A stretch of 32,365 nt of DNA. It comes from Cellulosilyticum ruminicola JCM 14822. Lineage in GTDB: Bacteria > Bacillota > Clostridia > Lachnospirales > Cellulosilyticaceae. Position numbers and translations under genes: made by a program. Positions within the stretch are counted from its first letter, which is position 1. Each line of letters opens with the position of its first letter. The stretch covers positions 1 to 32,365 of the forward strand of contig NZ_BBCG01000039.1 in NCBI RefSeq assembly GCF_001311925.1. The letters run 5' to 3'. The notes beneath the pieces are model-generated. The model saw only the letters and a program-made list of their open reading frames with translations. It was not told the DNA's origin and did not search any database. Below are positions 15,937 through 24,193 of this stretch, in pieces.

Positions 15937-16423
15937 TTATAAGAACCCCTTTAAATTTATAAATCGTATTTTCACCCGCTCAGGCGGTCTTCACCGTCAT
16001 TTGTTTTTATAAAATAGTGTCTACCTTATTTATAAATTCAATATCACCTCTTATATCTATAAATCACCATACCACTAGTTTTTTGTTCCTCTTTACGCTC
16101 ATTATTATAGCCCTTGGATTTCTCCTATTTACTACCTACACCTTTATGTTCAATATACCTTATACCCTATTTTCCCCAATACCTTACTTTACCCATTTAT
16201 TTTCATACTCTCTCTTAGCTAAAGATTAGCCTCGCATCCTTTTGCATATTTCAATTATATGCCTCTCACAATTTATATGCTTACCACTTCCCTAGCCATC
16301 AGCACTGAGCCTTATTACAACTTACCATATACTCTTTTACTTTTAAATCAACGCTTTTATATGTACCTTTTAGTAAGTATCAGTAATTAATCGTCAATCT
16401 ATATTAATACCTATTACTAGGTT
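15937..16423. other. Gene-poor stretch of ~490 bases
   Basis: No ORF here has a ribosome site or protein-like composition. The open + strand frame at 16017-16229 starts at a GTG without a ribosome site and reads as low-complexity Phe/Leu/Thr. On the - strand there are only short stop-rich frames. A small GC stem, CCGC/GCGG (15976-15987), flanks the 30-aa ORF leader. It may be degraded gene remnants or regulatory spacer. Confidence 0.5.
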
Positions 16424-16768
16424 CTAACTTGTATTATAAGGCCCTGCCCTAGCATATGCTCCACCTTTCTGCTTTCTTTTCCTCTTACGATAGTCTTCCA
16501 AATCTATTACTATCCCTTGGATAACTTCTTTCCGCGGCCGCATCTTTCCATAGTAGTTATTACTTCTTTGAATAAGCTTTCTCATAATAACAGCAATATT
16601 TTCATAGATTATATCATTTATTACTTTTTCTTCAATTACACTAGCTACTTCTGATTCATCTATTTGAGCTACATTTTTACATTTTAAATTTCTAATACTA
16701 ATAGCTACAAACATCCCTATTATAGGCATGATAAAAAACAATACGCAATACAACATCTCCCATATCAT
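16424..16768 (-). CDS. Small single-pass membrane protein, unknown function
   Basis: 114 aa from ATG 16768, chosen because AAGGTGGG lies 6 bases upstream; the longer frame to 16828 adds a basic stretch without a ribosome site. A hydrophobic N-terminal segment (LYCVLFFIMPIIGMFVAISI, ~5-24) should insert in the membrane. An acidic helix (DESEVASVIEEKVINDIIYENIAVIMRKL) and a very basic C-terminus (DYRKRKRKQKGG) follow, predicted cytosolic. I do not recognise a family. It stands alone: a gene-poor stretch lies downstream and a divergent gap upstream. Confidence 0.55.
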   Translation of the reverse strand: MIWEMLYCVLFFIMPIIGMFVAISIRNLKCKNVAQIDESEVASVIEEKVINDIIYENIAVIMRKLIQRSNNYYGKMRPRKEVIQGIVIDLEDYRKRKRKQKGGAYARAGPYNTS

Positions 16769-16933
16769 ACTATCCCACCTTCTCGTGTTTTGTTTTCCTT
16801 TTTTGCCACAACTAAAAGCTATAACCATGTTATACAGGATATTATTTCCAAAATCAAGTAGTTTTTTTGAAATATTTTGTACATTAACCTCACTTTATGC
16901 TAACTTTAACAACTTTTGTGTACTTTGACCAAT

Positions 16934-16968
16934 AAAAAAGAGTGTTTCAACTTTTAGTTAAAACACTC
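16934..16968 (-). terminator. Terminator of the lipid kinase/GT2 transcript
   Basis: A 13-bp stem with one wobble (16940-16952 with 16956-16968) has a 3-base loop and is followed on the - strand by T6 (16939-16934). It begins 17 bases after the kinase stop codon. Confidence 0.85.
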
Positions 16969-16984
16969 CCTTATTTTTCCTTCA

Positions 16985-17899
16985 CTATTCACTTTTTGGA
17001 AGCCAGACTCTAAATCTATTTACAAGCACTTGAATCTCTAATGGGAAGTCTGGACCTTCTTCGCCATCTATATCTGTTATGAAGTGTGTGCCTTCTGCAT
17101 CTTGATTATGACATTCTATTTTAGCTCTTGAAGATTTAAAGTAATCTATTCTACTATCTTCTAAGTGCTCTCCTTGAAGGACTTTAAGGAATAACCCTGG
17201 CACTTCAAAGAAATCTACATTTTTAATACATACTATATTAAATTTACCATCTTGAATATCTGCATCTTTAGCAAGTTTCAGCATACCGCCTGCACCTTTT
17301 CCATTAAATACGAGCACTAGAATATACTTTTCTTTTAAAACTTCATTATCTGTTGTAATGGTCATATCCATAGCTTGATAATTCTGCACTTCTTCAAAGC
17401 CTTTAAAGTAATATGCTAATCTCCCAAAACGTTTTTTCATTTCTAAATCAACAGTATGAGATACACCACTGAAAAGGCCCATATTACATACATTTACAAA
17501 GTATTTTTCATTCACCTTACCAATATCTACATATTGTAATTCGCCCTCTTTAATAAGGTTAAGCGTTTCTTCAATTTTAATTGGAATACCTGCTGAGTTA
17601 GCAAAATCATTGGCAGTACCTACTGGTAAAATTAATATAGGAATATCTACATTCTTTATGCCCATTCCTGTGATGCAATCATTAATTGTACCATCTCCTC
17701 CAGCAATTAATATAAGATCTGTATTATCTTCTGTTATATAGTCAATAATATATTCCTTAATATCACTTGGACGTGCACTTCTATACAATCTTAAGCTATA
17801 TCCTAATTCTTGTAATTGCTGTGCTATTCCATCTATTTGAAATTTGATTGTTCTATGTCCTGCTTTTGGATTGTAAAGTAGTATCGCTTCTTTATTCAT
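16985..17899 (-). CDS. YegS/BmrU-type lipid (diacylglycerol) kinase
   Basis: 304 aa, the normal length for this family. The nucleotide-binding motif GGDGTINDC (~68-76) and the following PVGTANDFAN segment define the DAGK catalytic fold. The C-terminal region carries GKGAGGMLKLAKDADIQDGKF, the conserved second lobe. The enzyme phosphorylates diacylglycerol or a related lipid at the inner membrane face and recycles DAG released when head groups are moved to wall polymers. That fits a neighbourhood containing an LtaS-like phosphoglycerol transferase, which releases DAG. Substrate is not proven by sequence. It follows the GT2 gene by 55 bases and ends at a terminator, so the two form one transcript. 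Confidence 0.93.
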   Translation of the reverse strand: MNKEAILLYNPKAGHRTIKFQIDGIAQQLQELGYSLRLYRSARPSDIKEYIIDYITEDNTDLILIAGGDGTINDCITGMGIKNVDIPILILPVGTANDFANSAGIPIKIEETLNLIKEGELQYVDIGKVNEKYFVNVCNMGLFSGVSHTVDLEMKKRFGRLAYYFKGFEEVQNYQAMDMTITTDNEVLKEKYILVLVFNGKGAGGMLKLAKDADIQDGKFNIVCIKNVDFFEVPGLFLKVLQGEHLEDSRIDYFKSSRAKIECHNQDAEGTHFITDIDGEEGPDFPLEIQVLVNRFRVWLPKSE

Positions 17900-17954
17900 A
17901 TTCCTAACTCTCCACTTGTATTTGTCTTAATTCTAGCTGTCTATTTATAAATCT

Positions 17955-18836
17955 TTAGTGAAATATTCCCCTGAAAAAATTCTTACATATTTCTATACCG
18001 TATTTTACCCAAATACCTAAATAAACAATACTTGTTACTGACATATTGTACTTTTGATAATAATGTTTCTTATAAAATATCCACATCGCATTATGAAAGT
18101 CGTAAATGACTTTAGTTTTTCTCTTTTTCGAACTACCACCTTTATAATGTGTAATATATGTCTCTGGATAATATAAAATACGGTATCCTGCTTCTTTTAT
18201 TCTAAAACATAAGTCAATATCTTCGCCATACATAAAGAAGTCTTCATCCAGTAATCCAACTTTATCAAGTACTTCTCTTGGCATAAGCATAAACGCCCCC
18301 ATTAAAGCATCTACTTCACCCACTTCATCTTCTCCTAAATGAAGCGCATCATATTGCCCGTATTTAATTGGATTCTTTTTATCTAGCCCTAAGAAATAAT
18401 AAAGAGAAGCCATAGGTGTAGGGTAACCTCTTTTACATGCATGATCTAATTGACCATCTGTTAAAATAACTTTGCAGCCTAATGCACCTATTTTATTATC
18501 ACTCTCAATCTTTAACATACATTTTTCAAGGCAATCTGGCCCTACTACTGTATCTGAATTAAGTAATAATATATAAAGTCCTTTAGCTGCTTTCATACCC
18601 TGATTATTAGCTTTGGCAAAACCTAAATTTTCACCATTTCTAAACACCCTTAACTTCTCTTGTGTAATAATCTCTTCAAAGTCTTCTTGAAGCTTTTGGA
18701 TACTTCCATCTATCGAAGCGTTATCTACTAGGATAATCTCATATTTGAAACTAACTTCTTGACTAATAACAGCTTCTATTGTTTGTTTAGTGAGTTCATA
18801 AGTATTATAATTCACTATAATAATGGATAACTTCAT
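17955..18836 (-). CDS. GT2 family glycosyltransferase (rhamnosyltransferase-like)
   Basis: 293 aa, GT-A fold. The N-terminal SIIIVNYNTYELTKQTIEAV, the VDNASIDGS nucleotide-binding loop and the NSDT acidic motif (DxD equivalent, ~95) are typical of wall-polysaccharide GT2 enzymes. GAFMLMPREVLDKVGLLDEDFFMYGEDIDLCFRIKEAGY is the acceptor/base region, with the ED pair. There are no strong membrane helices, only a hydrophobic C-terminal segment that may sit on the membrane. The gene starts a two-gene transcript with the lipid kinase, from a good promoter at 18877-18904. The family includes dTDP-rhamnose transferases, and rfbC/rfbD nearby make that the likeliest donor, by inference. Confidence 0.92.
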   Translation of the reverse strand: MKLSIIIVNYNTYELTKQTIEAVISQEVSFKYEIILVDNASIDGSIQKLQEDFEEIITQEKLRVFRNGENLGFAKANNQGMKAAKGLYILLLNSDTVVGPDCLEKCMLKIESDNKIGALGCKVILTDGQLDHACKRGYPTPMASLYYFLGLDKKNPIKYGQYDALHLGEDEVGEVDALMGAFMLMPREVLDKVGLLDEDFFMYGEDIDLCFRIKEAGYRILYYPETYITHYKGGSSKKRKTKVIYDFHNAMWIFYKKHYYQKYNMSVTSIVYLGIWVKYGIEICKNFFRGIFH

Positions 18837-18876
18837 CCTACCTTCTCCATCTCTATTTAGTCTTATAATAATGATT

Positions 18877-18904
18877 ATTATATCAAAAAAACTTCAACCT
18901 TCAA
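18877..18904 (-). promoter_or_regulatory. Sigma-A promoter for the GT2/lipid kinase transcript
   Basis: On the - strand TTGAAG (18904-18899), a 16-base spacer, then a perfect TATAAT (18882-18877). It lies ~40 bases upstream of the GT2 start codon and after galE. Confidence 0.65.
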
Positions 18905-18946
18905 GTAAAAATGAAAAACTTAAAATGAACCCTTTCTATTTTTCAC

Positions 18947-19969
18947 CTATGCATTTGCTAACTTTTCAATGAATCTGTAGCTATCCATACACATTTCATC
19001 GATTGTTTTTTGAGCTTCCCAATTTAATAATTTTTTTGCTTTACTTGCGTCTGCATAGCAAATCGCAATATCACCATCACGTCTTGGTGCAATGCGGTAG
19101 TTAACATGTTTATGACTTGCTTCTTCAAATGCTTTAACGACTTCAAGTACACTATAACCATTACCTGTTCCTAAATTAATTGCTTCTGCACCCTCATGTT
19201 TTCTAGCGTATTCTACAGCTGAAATGTGTCCTTTAGCTAAATCTACAACATGAATATAATCACGTACACCTGTACCATCTTTTGTATCATAATCATCACC
19301 ATATATGCTTAAGCATTCAAGTTTTCCTATAGCTACTTGCATAACATATGGTAATAAATTGTTTGGAATTCCTTTTGGATTTTCACCAAGTAATCCGCTC
19401 TCATGGGCACCTATTGGATTAAAGTATCTTAAAAGCACAATATGCCAATCATGATTTGCCACATATAAATCACGTAAAATATTTTCAATCATTAACTTAG
19501 TTGTACCATATGGATTTGTTGTAGAAAGTGGCATATCTTCTCTAAATGGTGCTGTATTATTCATGCCATAAACTGTGGCTGATGATGAAAATACTAAGTT
19601 TCTACATTCATATTTTTCCATTATCTTACATAAGTTAAGTGTTCCTGTAATGTTGTTTTCATAATATGTAAGCGGTATTTTCACAGATTCTCCCACTGCT
19701 TTAAGACCTGCGAAATGAATAACTGATTCAATTTGATGTTCTTTGAATACAAATTCAAGTTTTTCTTTATCTAATAGATCAATTTCATAAAAAACAGGTC
19801 TCTTACCTGTAATCATTTCAATCTTATCTAATACATCAATACTAGAGTTGCAAAGGTTATCAACAATAATAACCTCTTCACCTATTTCTAAAAGTTCAAC
19901 AACGGTGTGACTTCCTATATATCCTGTACCACCTGTTACTAAAATTCCCATAATATATCTACTACTCAT
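18947..19969 (-). CDS. galE: UDP-glucose 4-epimerase (GalE)
   Basis: 340 aa, SDR family. The NAD-binding GGTGYIGSH motif, the catalytic Ser/Tyr/Lys set (SSSATVYG and YGTTK), and RYFNPIGAHESGLLGE, NNLLPY and RDYIHVVDLAKGH all match GalE. It interconverts UDP-glucose and UDP-galactose. With galU 170 bases upstream it supplies hexose donors for glycan synthesis. The start is ambiguous: ATG 19969 (MSSRYIMGIL) is 17 bases from AAAGGAG, and ATG 19951 (MGILVTGG, the usual family N-terminus) is farther. An 8-bp hairpin and a 3-codon ORF (ATG-AGA-AAA-TGA) lie between the ribosome site and ATG 19969, overlapping it by ATGA. It has its own promoter, separated from galU by a terminator. Confidence 0.95.
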   Translation of the reverse strand: MSSRYIMGILVTGGTGYIGSHTVVELLEIGEEVIIVDNLCNSSIDVLDKIEMITGKRPVFYEIDLLDKEKLEFVFKEHQIESVIHFAGLKAVGESVKIPLTYYENNITGTLNLCKIMEKYECRNLVFSSSATVYGMNNTAPFREDMPLSTTNPYGTTKLMIENILRDLYVANHDWHIVLLRYFNPIGAHESGLLGENPKGIPNNLLPYVMQVAIGKLECLSIYGDDYDTKDGTGVRDYIHVVDLAKGHISAVEYARKHEGAEAINLGTGNGYSVLEVVKAFEEASHKHVNYRIAPRRDGDIAICYADASKAKKLLNWEAQKTIDEMCMDSYRFIEKLANA

Positions 19970-20047
19970 TTTCTCATGAGTAGCTTCTCCTTTCCTATTT
20001 TAAAGTTACTCATTTAAGCTTTATAAGTAATATTTCTCCCACTGAAT

Positions 20048-20056
20048 ATTATAGCA
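20048..20056 (-). promoter_or_regulatory. Extended -10 promoter element for galE
   Basis: TGCTATAAT on the - strand matches TGnTATAAT. A weak -35 (TGGAAG) lies 17 bases upstream. It lies in the gap after the galU terminator. Confidence 0.5.
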
Positions 20057-20105
20057 TTATCAAGTTTCTTCTTCCATTTAAATTGGTTGAAAATTTCACC
20101 CAAAT

Positions 20106-20137
20106 ACAAAAAGAGGAATACTACTCGTATTCCTCTT
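20106..20137 (-). terminator. Terminator after galU
   Basis: An 11-bp stem, AAGAGGAATAC with its complement (20111-20121 with 20127-20137), has a 5-base loop. On the - strand it is followed by a short T run (20112-20108). It lies three bases after the galU stop codon. Confidence 0.85.
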
Positions 20138-20140
20138 AAA

Positions 20141-21013
20141 TTAAAATGTCTTTGTAATGTCTAAAAGATATTGTTTAAATTCATCCTTTAAGTCTTCACG
20201 GACTAAAGCAAATTCTACTGTTGCTTGTAAGAAGCCCATTTTATTTCCTACATCATAACGTTTACCAACGAAATCATAAGCATACATTGGTTCTTCTTTA
20301 GCCAATTTACAAAGAGCATCTGTAAGTTGAATCTCTCCACCTGCACCTATTTCTTGTTTTTCAAGATGCTTAAAGATTGTTGGATTAATGATATAACGTC
20401 CAAGTACAGCCACATTAGATGGTGCTTCTTCTGCTTTTGGCTTTTCAACCATGTCATTTACAGTAAACATACGTTCACCTATTTGATGGCCATCTACAAT
20501 ACCATATTTGCTTACTTCAGAATAGGCCACAGTCTGTACTCCTAAAATACTACTACCGTATTCTTCGTACTTCTCTATCATTTGTTGAAGTGCTGGTTTT
20601 TCAGATGTAATCACATCATCCCCTAAAAGTACAGCAAATGGCTCATCCCCAATAAAAGTCCTTGCTGTAAGTATGGCATGGCCTAATCCTTTTGGTTCTT
20701 TTTGACGAATATAATAAAGGTTTGCTATATCTGACACAGAACGTGCTATTTCAAGCAGGTCATCTTTACCGTGTTTTTCAAGTTCCATTTCTAATTCTAC
20801 AGATTTGTCAAAATGATCCTCAATTGATTTTTTAGTACGACCTGTAACAATAATAATATCTTCAATTCCAGAAGCTACTGCTTCTTCTACAATATACTGA
20901 ATAGTAGGCTTATCTACAATTGGCAACATCTCTTTAGGCTGCGCCTTAGTTGCTGGCAAAAATCTGGTTCCTAATCCTGCTGCTGGTATTATTGCTTTTT
21001 TAATTCTGCTCAT
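20141..21013 (-). CDS. galU: UTP-glucose-1-phosphate uridylyltransferase (GalU)
   Basis: 290 aa. The N-terminal nucleotidyltransferase signature AAGLGTRFLPATK with KEMLPIVDKP, the LGDD metal site (~130) and GEIQLTDAL are diagnostic. The enzyme makes UDP-glucose from UTP and glucose-1-phosphate in the cytosol, feeding galE, glycolipid anchors and wall glycans. ATG 21013 is preceded by GAGGGAGATATT. A promoter (21074-21101) lies between it and rfbC, and a terminator follows, so it appears monocistronic. Confidence 0.97.
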   Translation of the reverse strand: MSRIKKAIIPAAGLGTRFLPATKAQPKEMLPIVDKPTIQYIVEEAVASGIEDIIIVTGRTKKSIEDHFDKSVELEMELEKHGKDDLLEIARSVSDIANLYYIRQKEPKGLGHAILTARTFIGDEPFAVLLGDDVITSEKPALQQMIEKYEEYGSSILGVQTVAYSEVSKYGIVDGHQIGERMFTVNDMVEKPKAEEAPSNVAVLGRYIINPTIFKHLEKQEIGAGGEIQLTDALCKLAKEEPMYAYDFVGKRYDVGNKMGFLQATVEFALVREDLKDEFKQYLLDITKTF

Positions 21014-21073
21014 AATATCTCCCTCAACTTCCTTCTCTTTTCTGATTTTTCACCCATTCATTCCACTTAATAG

Positions 21074-21101
21074 TGTATAATACTTCTATTACACTTTGCA
21101 A
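21074..21101 (-). promoter_or_regulatory. Candidate promoter for galU
   Basis: On the - strand TTGCAA (21101-21096), a 16-base spacer, then TATACA (21079-21074). The spacer and -10 also form an imperfect inverted repeat (AGTGTAATA ... TATTATACACT), which could be an operator. Confidence 0.45.
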
Positions 21102-21125
21102 CACTCTTTATTTTCCTTATTTCCT

Positions 21126-21701
21126 TTATTTATACTTAAAAGGATTCTCTTTGCTCATAAATTGTTTTAATGTTTGTTGAACCTTATCTTTATCTGAAAG
21201 CAATACTTCCTCTATATCTTCAAGTGGCCAAATAATATTAATATCTGGATCATTCCATAATACACCACCATCATATTCTGGTGCATAATAATCTGTACAT
21301 TTATATTGGAATGTTGCTGTTTCTGATAACACTAAGAACCCATGTGCAAAGCCTTCTGGTACATAAAATTGTTTTTTATTCTCAGCTGTTAAAAGCACAC
21401 CTTCCCATTTACCAAAAGTAGGTGATCCTTCTCTTAAGTCAACGGCTACATCATAAACTTCTCCTTCAACTACACGTACAAGTTTGCCTTGTGTATGTTT
21501 AGTTTGAAAATGAAGTCCTCTAAGTACACCTTTTTTAGATTTACTTTCGTTATCTTGAACAAAGTTCATTGTAAGTCCAGCTTCTTCAAAATCACGTTTT
21601 GAATAACTCTCCATAAAGTATCCTCTGTGATCACCAAACACTGTAGGTTCTATGATATATAAATCTTTAATTGATGTTTCTATAAAATTAAATTTACCCA
21701 T
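21126..21701 (-). CDS. rfbC: dTDP-4-dehydrorhamnose 3,5-epimerase (RfbC/RmlC)
   Basis: 191 aa cupin-fold epimerase, third step of dTDP-L-rhamnose synthesis. The conserved segments are EPTVFGDHRGYFMESY, the substrate/catalytic region VLRGLHFQ, GEVYDVAVDLR, FYVPEGFAHGFLVLSE and YKCTDYYAPEYDGG, with the family Tyr and Asp. Its start overlaps the end of the upstream GT2 gene by eight bases, so the two are translated together; the ribosome site is within that gene. rfbD, the next enzyme, is 7 kb away in the same orientation. rfbA and rfbB are not in this window. Confidence 0.96.
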   Translation of the reverse strand: MGKFNFIETSIKDLYIIEPTVFGDHRGYFMESYSKRDFEEAGLTMNFVQDNESKSKKGVLRGLHFQTKHTQGKLVRVVEGEVYDVAVDLREGSPTFGKWEGVLLTAENKKQFYVPEGFAHGFLVLSETATFQYKCTDYYAPEYDGGVLWNDPDINIIWPLEDIEEVLLSDKDKVQQTLKQFMSKENPFKYK

Positions 21702-22710
21702 TTATTTTCTCCTCTTTTGTATAATCTATTTTAAGCATTTTATGTATCATTTTATCTATAGCATAATCAAATGTATTTTTAATGAGTAACCATTCAATAT
21801 AAATATAATGGTTCAAGTGCTTAAATTTAAAAGGTGTACGTTTTATATCCTTTAACCCTTTGAAGGCTTCGTTTATTCCTTTAATATAATCTTGTCCAAA
21901 GCCTTTTTGCTTAAACCATAAGAACTTTATCAAATATCCAATCACTAAAAAAGGACCATTTATAATAAGCTGGAATAATGGCATATTTTTATAAGGTACA
22001 TATATATTATTCCTCGCTGCTAGCTTTACTTTAAAACTATTATATCTACTGCCACTCGTAGCACTTCCTATATGATATACTTTAGCCGTTGGTAAATATA
22101 TATTTTTATATCCATATATATTCCCTCGATAACTTACATCTACATCTTCCATATAGGCAAAAAACATTTCATCAAAATAACCTATTACTTCAAAAACAGC
22201 CTTACGATACAATGCTGCTCCAGCACATGAACTAAAGATTCTTTCTTGTTTAATATATTGATTAACTGATTTTCCATCTCCCCTCTTATATGCCCAGCCT
22301 AATATAGTATATGCATCTCCTGCATCATCAATCAGCTTTCTATTATAGTACTGAATCATTTTACTACTTATGCTAAATATCTTTTTATCCTTCTCCATAA
22401 CTTTATGCATCTCACTTAAGAAACCTTGGCATAATGCTGTATCATTATTGAGCAGTAATACATATTTCCCTTGAGCCATTTTAATCCCTTCATTAACAGC
22501 CCTGCTAAAACCATAATTTTGATCTAGGCGTTTAAATTTAATCTCTCCATAATCTTTAAGCCATTTATAATCACTATCTGTAGAATCATTATCTATAATT
22601 ATTATTTCATAATCTCGATAATCTTGTACATAGATGCTTTCTAAACATGGCTTCAAATATTTTTCTCCATTATAATTTGGAATTACAATGCTTATATCTA
22701 TTTTTCCCAT
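21694..22710 (-). CDS. GT2 family glycosyltransferase, copy A
   Basis: 338 aa. GT-A core with SIVIPNYNGEKYLKPCLESIY, the DNDSTDSD loop, LLLNNDTALC (DxD equivalent) and AYMEDVDVSYR. Residues ~235-270 include a hydrophobic stretch (LFQLIINGPFLVIGYLIKFLWF) likely to associate with the membrane. It is clearly paralogous to the GT2 at 29569-30525; the two align without gaps over most of their length and share YKRGDGKS/R, YIEWLLIKNTF and SSKMIQY. It is the first gene of a unit with rfbC, implying use of dTDP-rhamnose (inference). Confidence 0.92.
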   Translation of the reverse strand: MGKIDISIVIPNYNGEKYLKPCLESIYVQDYRDYEIIIIDNDSTDSDYKWLKDYGEIKFKRLDQNYGFSRAVNEGIKMAQGKYVLLLNNDTALCQGFLSEMHKVMEKDKKIFSISSKMIQYYNRKLIDDAGDAYTILGWAYKRGDGKSVNQYIKQERIFSSCAGAALYRKAVFEVIGYFDEMFFAYMEDVDVSYRGNIYGYKNIYLPTAKVYHIGSATSGSRYNSFKVKLAARNNIYVPYKNMPLFQLIINGPFLVIGYLIKFLWFKQKGFGQDYIKGINEAFKGLKDIKRTPFKFKHLNHYIYIEWLLIKNTFDYAIDKMIHKMLKIDYTKEEKING

Positions 22711-22756
22711 AGCATCACCATGTATTATTATATACTATTCCTTTCTACAGACATAC

Positions 22757-22795
22757 AAAAAGTTCACTAAAATCCAAATTCTTAGTGAACTTTTT
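22757..22795. terminator. Bidirectional terminator below the 397-aa gene
   Basis: A perfect 14-bp inverted repeat, AAAAAGTTCACTAA (22757-22770) with its complement (22782-22795), and an 11-base loop. On the - strand it ends transcription from the 397-aa gene. Confidence 0.9.
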
Positions 22796-22804
22796 CTTTT
22801 TATT

Positions 22805-23998
22805 TTACTTTAAATAATATGCAGCTGGTATTAAATAATGTAAAGCTTCTGATGTACTTCCATTTGTATAAATAGCACTAATATGAATATATCTTGATTC
22901 CAGCTTACTTAATGTGCCTTCATAATGATTTACCTTACAAGTCTTCTCTTGCTTCGGTACAGTATAAGGCTGATCATCTATAGTTATTGCATACCCTTTT
23001 AACTTCTTCTCCATCTGCACAGCTTCTATATTGGAATTCAATTTATTCCCCTTTTCCAAATCTATTGCCTGTACATAATATTCATACTGGCTTTTAGTTT
23101 CTATATGTTTAATATCAAATTGAATTTGCTTCGTATCTAAATCTATTTTTAAACCATCAATTTCAAGCTTCTGTTTTTCTTTTTCATCTTCTTTTAAATA
23201 GGTAACTGTTCTTATATTTTTTACAAGATACATCAACGTATTAATAAGGAGCTTTTGTTCTTCGTTAGTTGGCTTACCGTCACTATGTCCCATTTGAATA
23301 AGGGCACAGTTCTTCCATGTAGTTAAATACGGACTCTGATCAGATTCAAACTTCATCCAAACCTCTCCAGCTGGATATTGAAAATAACTATGAGAAGTTG
23401 GAATACCATATTTTGTATTCACTTTCCCCAGTTCATAAGGTGAAGAGGTTAATGCTCCCTTTTTATTCACACAAATTCTACTGCACCAAGAAAGCTGCCT
23501 ATCCCCTTGTTCTTCCAGTTTTAGATTAAGGTCTTCTGCAAAAAGTTTAAAGTATTTCTTAGATGCCGTTACCGTATCATGCCCAAAAAGAACGCCTTTT
23601 CCTGCCTTAATATACTCCGCTACCACCTTTGCACTCTTTTCATTTAAGTCTTTACCCTTATTCGTGTCTGCAAAACCAAAAACTATAACATCATAATTCC
23701 AAGCTTCTTCCGGAATTCTATTAAAAGCCTCTATTGGCATAGAAAAACATTCTATCTGGCCCAAACCATACTCTTTCACCCAATACTTAAGCTGGGCTTC
23801 CTTAGGATAGATCTCTAATACACGCATTTTGTATTGTCTTAATTCTTTAAACTGAGTATCTTTACTTGTATTTCTACTATATATCTTATAAATATAGTTA
23901 CTTTCTTCATTAGGCTTTTGCCAACTTAAAGCGATGGATTTCGTATCCTCTATAGAATTTAATGTTAACTTAAAATGATTCGCTTTTGGTTTCATCAT
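22805..23998 (-). CDS. Signal-less paralogue of the large surface protein's central domain
   Basis: 397 aa. AAAGGAG lies at good spacing before ATG 23998, so this start is deliberate, yet the protein has no signal peptide or membrane helix. It aligns along its length with residues ~790-1180 of the 1454-aa protein: NHFKLTLNS versus NTFKLTAVP, VLEIYPKEAQLKYWV versus VLEIYPGKSYLPQWI, EEAWNYDVIVFGFAD versus EVAWDYDVVVLGFAD, and NCALIQMGH..TNEEQKLLINTLMYL versus NCAMIQAGH..TNEAEQKLLLNTLYYL. The core resembles class I glutamine-amidotransferase-like (ThuA/DUF4350-type) folds, and from memory DUF5057. The family function is unknown. It begins abruptly at a fn3-like boundary of the homologue. It may be a cytosolic version or a truncated copy that lost its export signal. 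Confidence 0.8.
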   Translation of the reverse strand: MMKPKANHFKLTLNSIEDTKSIALSWQKPNEESNYIYKIYSRNTSKDTQFKELRQYKMRVLEIYPKEAQLKYWVKEYGLGQIECFSMPIEAFNRIPEEAWNYDVIVFGFADTNKGKDLNEKSAKVVAEYIKAGKGVLFGHDTVTASKKYFKLFAEDLNLKLEEQGDRQLSWCSRICVNKKGALTSSPYELGKVNTKYGIPTSHSYFQYPAGEVWMKFESDQSPYLTTWKNCALIQMGHSDGKPTNEEQKLLINTLMYLVKNIRTVTYLKEDEKEKQKLEIDGLKIDLDTKQIQFDIKHIETKSQYEYYVQAIDLEKGNKLNSNIEAVQMEKKLKGYAITIDDQPYTVPKQEKTCKVNHYEGTLSKLESRYIHISAIYTNGSTSEALHYLIPAAYYLK

Positions 23999-24097
23999 AT
24001 TGCTTCTCCTTTCTTTTATAAACCGTTTGCTATACTGTCCCTTAATATTTTTATTTTTCTCTTAGGTCATTTATTACTATTTGGACATAACATGCAT

Positions 24098-24140
24098 AAA
24101 AAAGAGATAAACCTTTCACAACACTCTAAGTTGCTACTAA
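24098..24140 (-). terminator. Probable terminator after the 1454-aa gene
   Basis: An outer stem AAGAGATA/TATCTCTT (24102-24109 with 24133-24140) encloses a 23-base loop with minor internal pairing. It is followed on the - strand by T6 (24103-24098). It lies 54 bases after the stop codon. Confidence 0.6.
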
Positions 24141-24193
24141 GCTATCTCTTCTCTTTTATACACACTCTAACTATAAAGTTATTGCGTTCCTTA

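Noticed and set aside
15960-16000. Riboswitch-like GC stem near ACCGCCTGAGCGGGT
   Set aside because: Only a 4-bp stem and no full match to any riboswitch consensus I know.
16017-16229. + strand 70-aa ORF
   Set aside because: GTG start without a ribosome site and low-complexity hydrophobic composition.
24001-24193. A missing signal-peptide exon for the 397-aa protein (frameshifted N-terminus)
   Set aside because: The upstream frames are stop-rich and a good ribosome site precedes ATG 23998.
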